From assembly GCA_964507185.1 (NCBI GenBank), contig CAZDOY010000013.1, positions 11,547-75,546 on the forward strand: a stretch of DNA of 64,000 bases, written 5' to 3'. How positions within the stretch are numbered: the first letter of the stretch is position 1; every line of letters begins with the position of its first letter. The translations under genes and the position numbers were made by a program. The stretch comes from CAVRTJ01 sp964507185 (GTDB lineage: Bacteria; Acidobacteriota; UBA4820; DSQY01). The notes beneath the pieces were generated by a model. That model had not been told where the DNA came from. It saw only the letters and a list, made by a program, of their open reading frames with translations, and made no database searches. Below are positions 1 through 8,350 of this stretch, one piece after another.

Positions 1-540
1 TCGGGCAGTGGGCAGATAAAGATCGACCCTCGATCCGAACCTTATGAGCCCAATCCTCTCTCCTCGCTGAAACCGCGCGTCCGGACTCGCCCAGCAGACG
101 ATCCGCCTTGCGATAAGACCCGCGATCATGACCACGTCCATCGCGCCTCTGGGGGTTTCGAAGGCTATTCGGATCTGCTCGTTGTCCAGGGAAGCCTTTT
201 CGCTCCAGGCGGCCATGAACTTGCCCGGATTATAAACCGTGCTCGTGACCGACCCATCCGACGGGGCACGGTTGACGTGGACGTTGAAGACCGACATGAA
301 GACGCTGATTCTTGTGTTGGCTCCATCCACGGAAACGGCCACGATGCGGCCGTCCGCAGGCGAGACGAGGAGGTTCGGGTCATCGGGAGCCCGCCGTTCG
401 GGGTCCCTGAAAAACGCACATACGCACAGGGCCGCGAACAAAAAAAAGGCGGCCCAGGCATAAAACCCGAAGGCGCCCAGAATCCCCGCGAGCACGGCAA
501 GAGGACCGGCGAAGGGAAAAGCTTCCTCTCTAATCGGCAT
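1..540 (-). CDS. psd: Phosphatidylserine decarboxylase, small archaeal-type (5' part; 3' end outside window)
   Basis: Catalyses phosphatidylserine to phosphatidylethanolamine at the inner membrane. The minus strand reads from an ATG at 540, preceded by AGGAGGTG, and stays open through 180 codons to the left edge. The N-terminus has a hydrophobic stretch followed by 'FFRDPER' and 'SPADGRIV', both typical of Psd. Then come 'FMSVFNVHVNRAPSDG', a 'YNPGKF..A...KAS.DNEQ' segment and 'MIAGLIARRIV'. The 'RFGSRVDLYLP' segment corresponds to the processing site, where GS is the expected cleavage pair that makes the pyruvoyl cofactor. The protein reaches this site near residue 170, so only the short C-terminal tail is missing, as expected for the ~210-residue class. 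It is divergent from the fatty-acid operon, which also serves lipid synthesis. pssA may follow outside the window. Confidence 0.88.
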   Translation of the reverse strand, partial: MPIREEAFPFAGPLAVLAGILGAFGFYAWAAFFLFAALCVCAFFRDPERRAPDDPNLLVSPADGRIVAVSVDGANTRISVFMSVFNVHVNRAPSDGSVTSTVYNPGKFMAAWSEKASLDNEQIRIAFETPRGAMDVVMIAGLIARRIVCWASPDARFQRGERIGLIRFGSRVDLYLPTAR

Positions 541-788
541 AACACCTCCTGCTTCAGTCTACAGGAAGTGGTGCGGTGACGAAAGATTTGATGGAGCCCG
601 AAGCCATGCTCACGGTCCCCTGCGCCCGTCTTCGTCTCATTTCCGAGACCGGCGGCAGAATCCGATCCGGCGGGAACGCGTTCATCGGAACAGGAATGAG
701 GGTATCCCCCTTTCCTAGGGGGTTGCTCGACCGGGCCGCCGGCGGCCTGCAAAATACCCGTGAAATAGACATTCTGCCTGCGTTTGGC
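541..788. other. Intergenic spacer between psd and the yceD operon
   Basis: No gene is supported here. It holds the upstream region of the leftward psd gene and of the rightward lipid operon, whose promoter begins at 789. Short open frames on both strands lack ribosome binding sites and family resemblance. Confidence 0.6.
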
Positions 789-817
789 TTGACGAAAAGG
801 CCTAAATCTGCTAGCAT
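789..817 (+). promoter_or_regulatory. Sigma70-type promoter of the yceD-rpmF-plsX-fab operon
   Basis: TTGACG (789-794), a 17 bp spacer, and TAGCAT (812-817). Transcription would start near 824, leaving a ~26 nt leader before the yceD ATG at 850. Confidence 0.7.
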
Positions 818-849
818 CACGGGGTTACGCGTCGTTGGGAGATGAGACG

Positions 850-1365
850 ATGTGGATACGGTTTGGGGAGGTCGTAAGGCCCGTTGAGCTGATTGAATCC
901 CTCCCCGCTCTGAAACTGGATCTGGGCTATCACTATGATGCAAGCGTAGCGCCCCTGGAGTTGACCCTTCAGGTCACTCCGCTGAAGACGGGGCACCGGC
1001 TGGAGGGCCACTTTCATTACGAGGCCACGGCCCTTTGCGCGCGATGCCTTCGCGATGTAGTCTTCTCCGGGGAGGCCCGCTTCGATCTGGAGTACCAGCC
1101 CGCATCCGAGGCTCCGGGAGACATCGAAATGGAAGTGTCGCCCGAATCGACGGAGATCGTATACTACGACGATGACACCTTGATGCTGGAAAATCTGATC
1201 ATCCAGCAGATGTATCTGGAGGTGCCGGAGAAAATTCTTTGTCGCGAAGACTGTCAAGGGCTCTGCTCACGGTGTGGAGCAAACCTGAACGATGGACCCT
1301 GCGCCTGTCCCCCCGACGCCGATCCGAGGTGGGGCGCCCTGTCGCAGTTCAAACATGCTCAATAG
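850..1365 (+). CDS. yceD: YceD family (DUF177) protein
   Basis: 171 residues. YceD/DUF177 proteins are linked to 23S rRNA accumulation and are almost always encoded just before rpmF, as here. The C-terminal half carries the cysteine pattern of the family: 'CARCL' in the middle, then 'CREDCQGLCSRCGANLN' and a final 'CACP', probably metal binding. The ATG at 850 is preceded by GGGAG at good spacing; an in-frame TTG at 835 is possible but has no better ribosome site. First gene of the lipid operon, 11 nt before rpmF, so ribosome assembly and fatty-acid synthesis would share one transcript. Confidence 0.88.
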   Translation: MWIRFGEVVRPVELIESLPALKLDLGYHYDASVAPLELTLQVTPLKTGHRLEGHFHYEATALCARCLRDVVFSGEARFDLEYQPASEAPGDIEMEVSPESTEIVYYDDDTLMLENLIIQQMYLEVPEKILCREDCQGLCSRCGANLNDGPCACPPDADPRWGALSQFKHAQ

Positions 1366-1376
1366 GAGAACGTACG

Positions 1377-1559
1377 ATGCCTAACCCAAGACGCCGCCAC
1401 TCAAAAGCCCGCAGGGACAAACGTCGAACGGGCGACGCTCTTTCGATCCCCAACGTCGTTGAATGCCCCCAGTGCCACGAACCCAAGCAGCCGCACGCCA
1501 TCTGCGAATCATGTGGCTTCTATGATGGCAAGCAGGTTCTGGAAGTAGAAGAGGTCTGA
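1377..1559 (+). CDS. rpmF: 50S ribosomal protein L32
   Basis: 60 residues, normal length. It starts 'MPNPRRRHSKARRDKRR', the conserved basic N-terminus. A complete zinc ribbon follows, 'CPQC' then 'CESC', so this is the zinc-containing (C+) form. AGGAG lies at the proper distance before the ATG. It sits between yceD and plsX with gaps of 11 and 7 nt, the classic arrangement coupling L32 to phospholipid and fatty-acid genes. Confidence 0.97.
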   Translation: MPNPRRRHSKARRDKRRTGDALSIPNVVECPQCHEPKQPHAICESCGFYDGKQVLEVEEV

Positions 1560-1566
1560 GTCGCCC

Positions 1567-2601
1567 ATGAGCATCCGCATCGCCCTCGACGCGATGGGTG
1601 GAGACAGGGCGCCGTTGCCCGAGGTCGTGGGTGCCGTCGAGGCCTATCGCAGGTTCGGCGTAAACACGATACTCGTCGGGGACGAAGCCAGGCTAAAAAA
1701 GGAACTCGCCCGTCTAAAAGCATCAGGTGAAGGGATAACCGTGGTCCATGCCGACGAGGTCGTGACCATGGATGATCCGCCCATGACCCCGATTCGCAAG
1801 AAGCGGCAGAGTTCCCTCCGAATCGCGGCCGATCTCGTAAGAGCCGGCGAAGCGCAGGGGTTCGTTTCTGCCGGCAACACGGGCGCGGTCATGGCCGCCG
1901 CCAAGCTCGTCATAGGCGGCATCGATGTCGTGGAGCGCCCTGCCCTCGCGACCTGGATTCCCCACCCGAAGGGCGTGACCCTCCTGCTCGACGTGGGCGC
2001 GAACAGCGATTGCAAGCCCTCGCAACTCTGCCAATTTGCCATCATGGGCAGCATCTTCGCCTCCCAGCTCACGGGAATCGCTCATCCCAACGTGGGGCTC
2101 CTGTCCATCGGCGAGGAGGACATAAAGGGTAACGAGCTCACAAAGGAGGTTTTCAAGTTACTCAGAACCGCCGATGTGAGTTTCATAGGTAACGTGGAAG
2201 GCCACGGCGTTTTCTCTGGCGAAGCCGACGTCATAGTGACGGACGGCTTTACCGGCAACGTGGTCCTGAAAACCGGCGAGTCGGTCTACGAGTACATATC
2301 ACAGACGCTCAAGCAGGGGTTCAGGGAGAGCCTTCTCGCGAAGATCGGATACATCCTCTCGGCCCACGTCTACAAAAAGCTCAAGGCCAAGATGGACTAT
2401 GCCGAATACGGCGGCGCCCTGCTGCTCGGCGTCAAGGCGGTCACCATCATCTGCCATGGCCGTTCCCAGCCCAAAGCCATCATGAACGCACTCAGACTCG
2501 CGCGCGACTTCTGCCTGGCAGGACTCAACCAGCGTATCATCGAGCAGATACAAACGCGCATGAAGGATGCTCCTAATGGAAAGAATTCGATCGCGAATTA
2601 G
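1567..2601 (+). CDS. plsX: Phosphate acyltransferase PlsX
   Basis: 344 residues, usual length. PlsX converts acyl-ACP and phosphate to acyl-phosphate, the donor used by PlsY in the first step of phospholipid synthesis; it is a peripheral membrane enzyme. Diagnostic segments are 'IALDAMGGDRAP' at the N-terminus, 'SAGNTGAVMAAA' near residue 100, 'LLLDVGANSDCKP', 'GLLSIGEE..KG' and 'IVTDGFTGNV'. The C-terminus has 'YGGALLLGVK' followed by 'CHGRS'. Its last 26 nt overlap fabH, so the two genes are probably translationally coupled. Confidence 0.96.
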   Translation: MSIRIALDAMGGDRAPLPEVVGAVEAYRRFGVNTILVGDEARLKKELARLKASGEGITVVHADEVVTMDDPPMTPIRKKRQSSLRIAADLVRAGEAQGFVSAGNTGAVMAAAKLVIGGIDVVERPALATWIPHPKGVTLLLDVGANSDCKPSQLCQFAIMGSIFASQLTGIAHPNVGLLSIGEEDIKGNELTKEVFKLLRTADVSFIGNVEGHGVFSGEADVIVTDGFTGNVVLKTGESVYEYISQTLKQGFRESLLAKIGYILSAHVYKKLKAKMDYAEYGGALLLGVKAVTIICHGRSQPKAIMNALRLARDFCLAGLNQRIIEQIQTRMKDAPNGKNSIAN

Positions 2602-3562
2602 CGGGACCGGACACTCCCTGCCCTCCCGCATTCTGACCAACCTCGACCTGGAGAAGATGGTCGACACATCGGACGAGTGGATCACCACCCGAACGGGGAT
2701 TCGCGAGCGCCGCATTTCCGCCGAAAACGAATATCTGTCCCTCTTCGCCGCAGACGCCGCGCGCAAAGCGATGGACATGGCGGGCATAACGGGCGAGGAT
2801 CTGGGGCTCATCGTCATCGCGACGGTCACCCCCGACCAGCCCATTCCATCCACCGCCTGCTTCGTCCAGGATGCGATCAAGGCGCCCAACGCCGCCGCCT
2901 TCGATATGCAGGCGGGCTGTTCGGGATTCATCTACGCGCTGACTGTAGCCGACAATTTCATCCGCATGGGATCGGTCAAGCATGCCCTTGTCATCGGCGG
3001 AGAGCTTCTTTCCAAGTACGTGGACTGGAAAGACAGAGCCACGTGCGTACTATTTGCCGACGGCGCGGGCGCCGTGATCCTTTCCGCCGAAGAAAACGGG
3101 CGCGGAGTGCTCTCCTCCGCCATACACGCGGATGGATCCATGGCCGATTTCATCACCCTTCCGGGAGGCGGCAGCCGCATCCCCGTCAGCCACGAGATGA
3201 TCGATCACAACCTCCACACCATCAAAATGCGGGGCAACGAGACCTTCAAAATCGCCGTCCGCTCGCTTGAAGCAGTTTGCAGAGAAGCCATCGAACAGGC
3301 CTCTCTCAAGCCTTCGGACGTCCGGTGGTTCGTGCCCCATCAGGCCAATCTCAGGATCATCAATGCCGTTGCGGGCCGCCTAGGCTGGCCCCCCGAGAGC
3401 ATCTACCTGAACATAGACCGCATCGGCAATACGTCGGCCGCTTCCATTCCCATAGCGCTTGATGAGCTCGTGCGATCCGGCAAGGTCCAGCCGAACGAAA
3501 TACTCCTCTTCGCCGCCTTCGGCGCAGGCTTGACCTGGGGTTCGGCGCTCGTCCGCTGGTAA
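2576..3562 (+). CDS. fabH: 3-oxoacyl-ACP synthase III (beta-ketoacyl-ACP synthase III)
   Basis: 328 residues from the ATG at 2576. It starts fatty-acid synthesis by condensing acetyl-CoA (or another primer) with malonyl-ACP. The catalytic triad is visible: Cys115 in 'AGCSGF', His in 'VPHQANLRI', and Asn in 'IGNTSAASIP'. The N-terminal 'TSDEWI..RTGI.ERR' and the C-terminal 'FGAGLTWGSALV' are also standard. The start at 2576 is chosen because GAAGGA lies at proper spacing; another in-frame ATG is at 2567. It overlaps plsX and precedes fabD. Confidence 0.96.
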   Translation: MERIRSRISGTGHSLPSRILTNLDLEKMVDTSDEWITTRTGIRERRISAENEYLSLFAADAARKAMDMAGITGEDLGLIVIATVTPDQPIPSTACFVQDAIKAPNAAAFDMQAGCSGFIYALTVADNFIRMGSVKHALVIGGELLSKYVDWKDRATCVLFADGAGAVILSAEENGRGVLSSAIHADGSMADFITLPGGGSRIPVSHEMIDHNLHTIKMRGNETFKIAVRSLEAVCREAIEQASLKPSDVRWFVPHQANLRIINAVAGRLGWPPESIYLNIDRIGNTSAASIPIALDELVRSGKVQPNEILLFAAFGAGLTWGSALVRW

Positions 3563-3629
3563 CCCTTCTCCCCGCGCGGGGTGAACCGCCGGCGCATTCC
3601 ACTTGACCGCATCGACAGTGGGGTAGTCC

Positions 3630-4568
3630 ATGAAATGTGCCATACTTTTTCCCGGTCAGGCTTCTCAGTACGTGGGTATGGGAAAAGCACTCTCGGAAGC
3701 GTTTCCCGAGGCACGCGCCGCCTTCAGCGAAGCCGACGAAGCCCTCGGAGAGGCTCTCACGGGCATCCTCTGGGACGGACCCGCGGACAGGCTTAATCTC
3801 ACCGAAAATACCCAGCCTGGTGTTCTGACCGTTTCTCTGGCGGCGTGGTCCGTTTTCCACCGATCTCTCCCTGAGTTCGACCCCGCATTCCTCGCGGGGC
3901 ATTCCTTGGGTGAGTACAGTGCGCTCGTCGCTTCGGGCAGCCTGAGCCTCTCAGATGCGGTCACCACGGTGCGCAAGCGGGGCTTGTTCATGCAGGATGC
4001 AGTTCCAGTGGGCGTAGGCGCCATGGCCGCGCTCATGGGTATCGAGCCCGATGCGGTCGCCGAGGCCTGCGCCCGGGCTGCCGAGGGAGAGATCGTCATC
4101 CCGGCGAACGACAATGCCCCCGGGCAAGTGGTCATAGCCGGGCACAAAACCGCTGTGGAGCGAGCGATCGCCCTCGCCAAAGAACGCGGGTGCAAGAGAG
4201 CCGTCCTGTTGCCCGTATCCGCGCCGTTTCACTGTCCGCTCATGGCCCCAGCCCGCAAGCGTCTCGCGCCCGTTCTCGAAGCCCTTCCCATCCTCTCTCC
4301 ACGCTGGCCTGTCATCTCCAACGTCGACGCCCTTCCCACCCGGACCGGAGAGGACGCCCGCCGCAAGCTGATTGCCCAGGTCGACTCCCCCGTCCGATGG
4401 AGGGACAGCCTCCTCCTCATGCAGTCCGAGGGGATCGACACGATCGTGGAAGTCGGCCCGGGGAAGGTGCTTACGGGCCTTGCAAAGAGGGTAAGCCGCG
4501 ACTGGACGCTCTTGAACGTCGAAGACCCGGCCAGTCTTGAACAGACTCTCAACGAGCTTTCTAAGTAA
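3630..4568 (+). CDS. fabD: Malonyl-CoA:ACP transacylase
   Basis: 312 residues. Moves malonyl from CoA to acyl carrier protein for chain elongation. The N-terminus 'FPGQASQYVGMGK' is diagnostic. The nucleophile is Ser92 in 'GHSLGEYSALVA', and the catalytic His is in 'VSAPFHCPLM'. 'VEVGPGKVLTGL' near the C-terminus is also typical. A 67 nt gap separates it from fabH and 12 nt from fabG. A distant FabD-like paralogue lies at 34212-35156. Confidence 0.96.
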   Translation: MKCAILFPGQASQYVGMGKALSEAFPEARAAFSEADEALGEALTGILWDGPADRLNLTENTQPGVLTVSLAAWSVFHRSLPEFDPAFLAGHSLGEYSALVASGSLSLSDAVTTVRKRGLFMQDAVPVGVGAMAALMGIEPDAVAEACARAAEGEIVIPANDNAPGQVVIAGHKTAVERAIALAKERGCKRAVLLPVSAPFHCPLMAPARKRLAPVLEALPILSPRWPVISNVDALPTRTGEDARRKLIAQVDSPVRWRDSLLLMQSEGIDTIVEVGPGKVLTGLAKRVSRDWTLLNVEDPASLEQTLNELSK

Positions 4569-4580
4569 GGGAGAACGAGG

Positions 4581-5324
4581 ATGGGACGATTCGATAACAA
4601 AATTGCACTCGTCAGCGGCGCAGCGCAGGGCATCGGCCTTGCAATAGCCGAACGGATCGCATCGGAGGGCGCCCTCGTATACGGTGCCGATCTTAATGCC
4701 GAAGGCATGGGCAAGACCGCCGAAGTACTGAAGGCCAAAGGGCTGAAGGTCGAACCACTCCAGCTCAACGTCTCCGACAGGGCTTCCTGTGAAGCTTCTG
4801 TCGATGCCGTCCTGAAGCGTTCCGAGAGGCTGGACTTCCTGGTCAACAACGCGGGGATCACGCGAGACAGCCTGCTCATGCGCATGAAGCCCGAGGACTG
4901 GGAAGCTGTCCTTTCCATAAACCTCACAGGCGCATTTCATCTCACGCAGTTCGCCATGCGCCCAATGATGTCCCAGCGCTTCGGGCGTATCGTGAACATC
5001 GCCTCAGTCGTCGGACTCATGGGGAACGCAGGCCAGGCCAACTACGTGGCCAGCAAGGCAGGCCTTATCGGCCTCACCAAAGTCATCGCCCGGGAGCTGG
5101 CATCCCGGAACGTCACGTGCAATGCGGTGGCGCCCGGTTTCATCGTTACGGCCATGACGGATAAGCTGGACGACAAGCAGAAGGACCAGATGGCGTCCAT
5201 CATCCCCATGAAACGCTTCGGCTTACCTGAGGACATCGCCAGGGCCGTCGCCTTCCTGGTCAGCGAGGATGCAGCCTACATCACGGGCCAGACGCTGTCT
5301 GTCAACGGCGGCATGTACATGTAA
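4581..5324 (+). CDS. fabG: 3-oxoacyl-ACP reductase
   Basis: 247 residues, a classical short-chain dehydrogenase that uses NADPH to reduce beta-ketoacyl-ACP. Rossmann glycine motif 'VSGAAQGIGLAIAER' (about residues 12-26), 'NNAGIT', and the Ser/Tyr/Lys triad with Tyr155 and Lys159 in 'NYVASKAG'. The C-terminal 'YITGQTLSVNGGMYM' is characteristic of FabG. GGAG precedes the ATG. It is the last gene of the operon: a hairpin includes its stop codon, and acpP/fabF, which often follow, are absent here. Confidence 0.96.
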   Translation: MGRFDNKIALVSGAAQGIGLAIAERIASEGALVYGADLNAEGMGKTAEVLKAKGLKVEPLQLNVSDRASCEASVDAVLKRSERLDFLVNNAGITRDSLLMRMKPEDWEAVLSINLTGAFHLTQFAMRPMMSQRFGRIVNIASVVGLMGNAGQANYVASKAGLIGLTKVIARELASRNVTCNAVAPGFIVTAMTDKLDDKQKDQMASIIPMKRFGLPEDIARAVAFLVSEDAAYITGQTLSVNGGMYM

Positions 5325-5350
5325 AATCCGTCCCGCAGGGGCGGATTTTA
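5322..5350. terminator. Bidirectional hairpin terminator after fabG and tRNA-Leu
   Basis: 13 bp stem with one G.T pair: TAAAATCCGTCCC, loop GCA, then the complementary arm ending GGATTTTA. The arms supply A and T runs on both strands, so it can stop the fab operon (+) and the tRNA transcript (-). The fabG TAA lies in the left arm. Confidence 0.8.
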
Positions 5351-5352
5351 GG

Positions 5353-5439
5353 TGGTGCCGAAGGGGGGACTCGAACCCCCACAGCCTTGCGGCCGGCGGA
5401 TTTTGAGTCCGCTGCGTCTACCGGTTCCGCCACTTCGGC
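5353..5439 (-). tRNA. tRNA-Leu (CAA)
   Basis: 87 nt with an encoded 3' CCA (positions 5353-5355 on the + strand). The acceptor stem GCCGAAG pairs with CTTCGGC. The anticodon stem CGGA/TCCG encloses loop CTCAAAA, giving anticodon CAA for codon UUG. The T arm has GGTTCGAGTCC, and there is a long variable arm, as expected for leucine. A near-consensus promoter lies directly upstream. Confidence 0.95.
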
Positions 5440-5447
5440 CCAGCGGT

Positions 5448-5476
5448 ATTCTAGATTTTCCGGGCCTTTCTGTCAA
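5448..5476 (-). promoter_or_regulatory. Strong promoter of tRNA-Leu
   Basis: On the minus strand: TTGACA (5476-5471), a 17 bp spacer, TAGAAT (5453-5448). The -10 box ends 8 nt before the tRNA 5' end, a typical stable-RNA arrangement. Confidence 0.8.
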
Positions 5477-5529
5477 TACGGCGCTCCCCGGCAGCCTCCT
5501 TCGCGTGTTCCATGATGGCCCAGCGCGAC

Positions 5530-5556
5530 GCCGTTGCAGCTGTATCCTGCAACGGC
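5530..5556. repeat. Perfect 9 bp inverted repeat
   Basis: GCCGTTGCA and TGCAACGGC separated by 9 nt, between the tRNA promoter and the 3' end of the PP2C gene. There is no adjacent T run. It may end leftward transcription from the phosphatase operon, or bind a protein; the function is unknown. Confidence 0.4.
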
Positions 5557-5655
5557 CGTGACGGTGGAAGGGGCGAAGACCCGTCCGACTCACTTTTTCT
5601 TGGTGTTGCGAGTCTCCCGGTTCTATTCGGCTTTCAGGCCCCGGCTGGTCGCGGC

Positions 5656-6420
5656 CTACTCAACGCGTTCGATCAGTACGACGGTGACGTTATCCTCCCC
5701 GCCCCTGTCGTTCGCGAGGGCAATCAGCTTCCTACACGCATCTTCCAACCCGGCGGTATCTGCAAGGACGTCCCTGATGTCTTCATCCCTGACCATGCTG
5801 TTGAGCCCGTCGGTGCACAGGAGCAGGCGGCTTCCCGTCGGCATGGCGATTTCCGCCACATCCCCCTTGGCATGTTCTCTCGTGCCGAGGGCTTTCGTAA
5901 TGACATTCCGGAAAGGATGCTGTTCGGCCTCACTTTCGGTAAGGAAGCCCTGCCGGACCTGCTCCCCCACCCAGGAGTGGTCCATGGTCAAGACATGCAG
6001 TTCGGAATCATCCAAGAGGTACGCACGGCTGTCGCCAACGTGCGAGATGACGACCTTCTCGCCATTGCGCAGAGCTGCGACAACGGTAGTGCCCATCCCC
6101 CTCGACTCGGGGTGATCGGCCGCGTATGCCTGAATCCGGTCATTTGCCGCGGCTATTGCGGTCCTCAGCCTGTTGCCGTCGAATGACAGGCTTTCGTCAT
6201 ATTCATACGGCCATGTCGCGTCTTCCGAAAGAGAGTTCGTATCGAAAAAAGCGATGATTTCCTTGACGGCGAGCTGCGCGGCCACCTCGCCGGAGGAATG
6301 CCCACCCATCCCATCCGCAACGATATACAGGTTCTTCTCCGTGCGAATGGCAAAAGCATCTTCGTTGTTTACGCGTTTCTTTCCCACGTCGCTGAGGCCG
6401 AAGGATTCGAACCGACTCAT
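5656..6420 (-). CDS. PP2C-type serine/threonine protein phosphatase
   Basis: 254 residues, a complete single-domain PPM/PP2C phosphatase that removes phosphate from Ser/Thr with two metal ions. The PPM motifs appear in order: 'GLSDVGKKRVNNEDAF' (N-terminus), 'VADGMGGHSSGEVAA', 'GTTVVAA', 'ISHVGDSRAYLL', 'LLLCTDGLNSMV', and 'GGEDNVTVVLI' at the C-terminus. The metal ligands Asp and Gly of DGMGG, and the later Asp residues, are kept. The ATG at 6420 overlaps the TGA of the upstream J-domain gene as ATGA, so the two are translationally coupled. No partner Ser/Thr kinase is in the window. Confidence 0.92.
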   Translation of the reverse strand: MSRFESFGLSDVGKKRVNNEDAFAIRTEKNLYIVADGMGGHSSGEVAAQLAVKEIIAFFDTNSLSEDATWPYEYDESLSFDGNRLRTAIAAANDRIQAYAADHPESRGMGTTVVAALRNGEKVVISHVGDSRAYLLDDSELHVLTMDHSWVGEQVRQGFLTESEAEQHPFRNVITKALGTREHAKGDVAEIAMPTGSRLLLCTDGLNSMVRDEDIRDVLADTAGLEDACRKLIALANDRGGEDNVTVVLIERVE

Positions 6421-7070
6421 GGCTTCTTTCCAAAAAACGAAAATCCGGAGGATTTGCCCCCGCGGACCTTGTCCAGAAGCGATGCGATCTTTTCGTCTTT
6501 CGGATGAGAAGGCAACGCATTCTCCAGCAACCTCTGGGCCCTCAGGGCCTGACCGTTCTCGATGAGAAATGTGGCATATTGTATAACGTACGAAGCCGTG
6601 AATGGATCTCTCTCGATGGCTTCTTCCACCTGCGCCCCGCCTTCCGCCCGCCATTTGGGGAACTTCATCCTGATCATGCCTGCGTTGAACATGGACTCGA
6701 CGTTTTCGGGATCCAACCGCAGAATGTGGTCGAAGACCGCAAGCGCGCCTCCCAGGTCGCCGGAGCGAAGACGGCTCTTGCCTTGTGGCAGAAGCTCCCT
6801 TACCTGTTCCGGAATCGACTTTTGTGCGGTCTTTGATTCGCCCGTCGAGAGGGACTGGTCGTACTTTGCACGGAGGTACGGCCGTCTCAACGTATTGTAG
6901 GCCTCCGTAATATCCTTGAGGACCGTCTCCGCCTCGGCCTTTCGCGTCTTCTCCTCAAAGCGGTCAGGGTGGTATTCCCGCACCAGCGCTCTGAACGCTT
7001 TGGAAATCTCTGCTTGGCTTGCCTGGGGCTCCAGCCCCAGGAGCTCATAGAAATTCTGTCCGTTCTCCAT
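6417..7070 (-). CDS. J-domain protein with C-terminal TPR-like repeats
   Basis: 217 residues. Residues ~5-70 are a J domain ('NFYELLGLEPQASQAEISKA' with the HPD in 'REYHPDRFEEK'), which stimulates the ATPase of a DnaK. There is no Gly/Phe region or zinc finger, so it is not DnaJ itself. After a linker, residues ~110-200 form tetratricopeptide-like helices ('GGALAVFDHILRLDPENVES', then 'ENGQALRAQRLLENAL'). The protein ends 'FGKKP', a basic soluble tail. It is coupled to the PP2C gene. A role as a chaperone adaptor tied to phosphorylation is inference. Confidence 0.85.
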   Translation of the reverse strand: MENGQNFYELLGLEPQASQAEISKAFRALVREYHPDRFEEKTRKAEAETVLKDITEAYNTLRRPYLRAKYDQSLSTGESKTAQKSIPEQVRELLPQGKSRLRSGDLGGALAVFDHILRLDPENVESMFNAGMIRMKFPKWRAEGGAQVEEAIERDPFTASYVIQYATFLIENGQALRAQRLLENALPSHPKDEKIASLLDKVRGGKSSGFSFFGKKP

Positions 7071-7222
7071 GGCTTCCTAGATTAGCCCAAGGGCGAGGCG
7101 GATGCAAGCTTATGCCCGCACTGCGCCCTTATGGGCGACAACTCCCCGGGCGTTCGCCCTTCCCGTGGCGGCCGAAACCGGGAGAATCCATGAAACATCA
7201 TAACCGACCTGCTTCCCGGGGG

Positions 7223-8350
7223 CTATTTCCTATAAGATACGGTCTTCTTGTTGTGACGGACCTCGTGCAGTTTTTTCGCTTCGCGCCGGACGACATCGCG
7301 GACGTTCTTGTCCTTAACCAGCAGTTTGAGATCGAGATCCATCAGCCTGGAGATCAAAGGAAGCGCCAGTCCCGGCGGCACTTTCGGATTGAAAATCAGT
7401 CCCTTGATTACGGCGTACCTTTTCATCCAATCTGCATTGCGCACCATTTTCCTGAAGAGATCGGGCGGAAGATTCCTCATCCTCGCGAAAGCCTCCACCT
7501 CACCGTCCGTCAGCTTTGGAGAATCCAGGACCGATTCCTGAACGACCTTGTTATTGTCACGGATCAGCACTGAACGGGCTTCCTTGTTCCCCTTGAGCGC
7601 AAGCTCCATCTTCGCCGGAACAGGCATCTGGAGGATTTGCTGGTACAGGCTTCTGAAACTCTCCGGCGGAAGTGGTCCTTCAGCCGTGGCGAGTTCCAGA
7701 AGTTCCGCGGAGAGTTTGCTGGCGGCTTCTTCTAAAGCCGTGGCCGGTGCTTCTGTGGCTTCCTCCTCTTCTTCTTCACCGACCGGCCTTTTAAGCTCTC
7801 CGCCTGCAAGACCCAGCTTCAATCCGAATCGTAGCTCCAGCAGAGAAGGAATTTCCGGATTGTCCCTGAAGAACTGCTCCGCCAGGTCGAATATGCGCCT
7901 CACCTGGTTCGGGGAGAGGGATGGGTTTGCAAGGAGCGCAACGACGATGGAAGGCGACTCGATGAGGCGTATTTGATTGTCCAGCAGCATGTCCACGCCT
8001 TCATCCTTCGCATGCTGCGCGTACCATTCGAGCGTTTCATTCGAAGCCTTGCTGTTCTTGAGGGCAGCATCTCGGATTCTGTTGTTCTTTCCGAGGATTC
8101 TAATCGCAAAGTCCAACACCCGAGGATCGAAGGGGTGATCGGGCAGGACCTCCGTCCACTCCTGCTCGGTGACCTCCGCCAGGCTCTCCTTGCAGGCAAG
8201 ACGGACCTCGTCGTCCGGATCCGTCCGCAACAAGATCCAGGCTTCGATCAGATCCTCCCGCGGGATCGGCAGCGCCCCCCTGGCCGCTGCCTTTCTCACC
8301 TGATCCGGTACCTGGCCGCTTAAAATGCGTTCGACGATCGGGTGGCTCAC
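7223..8350 (-). CDS. Helical-repeat (HEAT/leucine-rich variant-like) protein of unknown function
   Basis: 375 residues, soluble and predicted mostly helical. No catalytic motif is visible. Short helical pairs of ~20-25 residues follow one another ('DDEVRLACKESLAEVTEQE', 'PSIVVALLANPSLSPNQVRR', 'DSPKLTDGEVEAFARMRNLP'), interrupted near residues 195-215 by an acidic patch with a run of glutamates. The last ~110 residues resemble the last ~100 of the protein at 9219-9953: matching order 'KGLIFNPKVPPGLALPLISR' against 'IGLIRNARTPLAAVIPFIGS'. The two are therefore paralogues. Its start overlaps the stop of the RodZ-like gene (ATGA), so the three are one translation-coupled unit. Confidence 0.8.
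   Translation of the reverse strand: MSHPIVERILSGQVPDQVRKAAARGALPIPREDLIEAWILLRTDPDDEVRLACKESLAEVTEQEWTEVLPDHPFDPRVLDFAIRILGKNNRIRDAALKNSKASNETLEWYAQHAKDEGVDMLLDNQIRLIESPSIVVALLANPSLSPNQVRRIFDLAEQFFRDNPEIPSLLELRFGLKLGLAGGELKRPVGEEEEEEATEAPATALEEAASKLSAELLELATAEGPLPPESFRSLYQQILQMPVPAKMELALKGNKEARSVLIRDNNKVVQESVLDSPKLTDGEVEAFARMRNLPPDLFRKMVRNADWMKRYAVIKGLIFNPKVPPGLALPLISRLMDLDLKLLVKDKNVRDVVRREAKKLHEVRHNKKTVSYRK

Noticed and set aside
7079..7107. TTGCAT-17-TAATCT promoter-like pair before the J-domain gene
   Set aside because: Predicted transcription start falls inside the ribosome binding site AGGAAG, making it unlikely as the main promoter.
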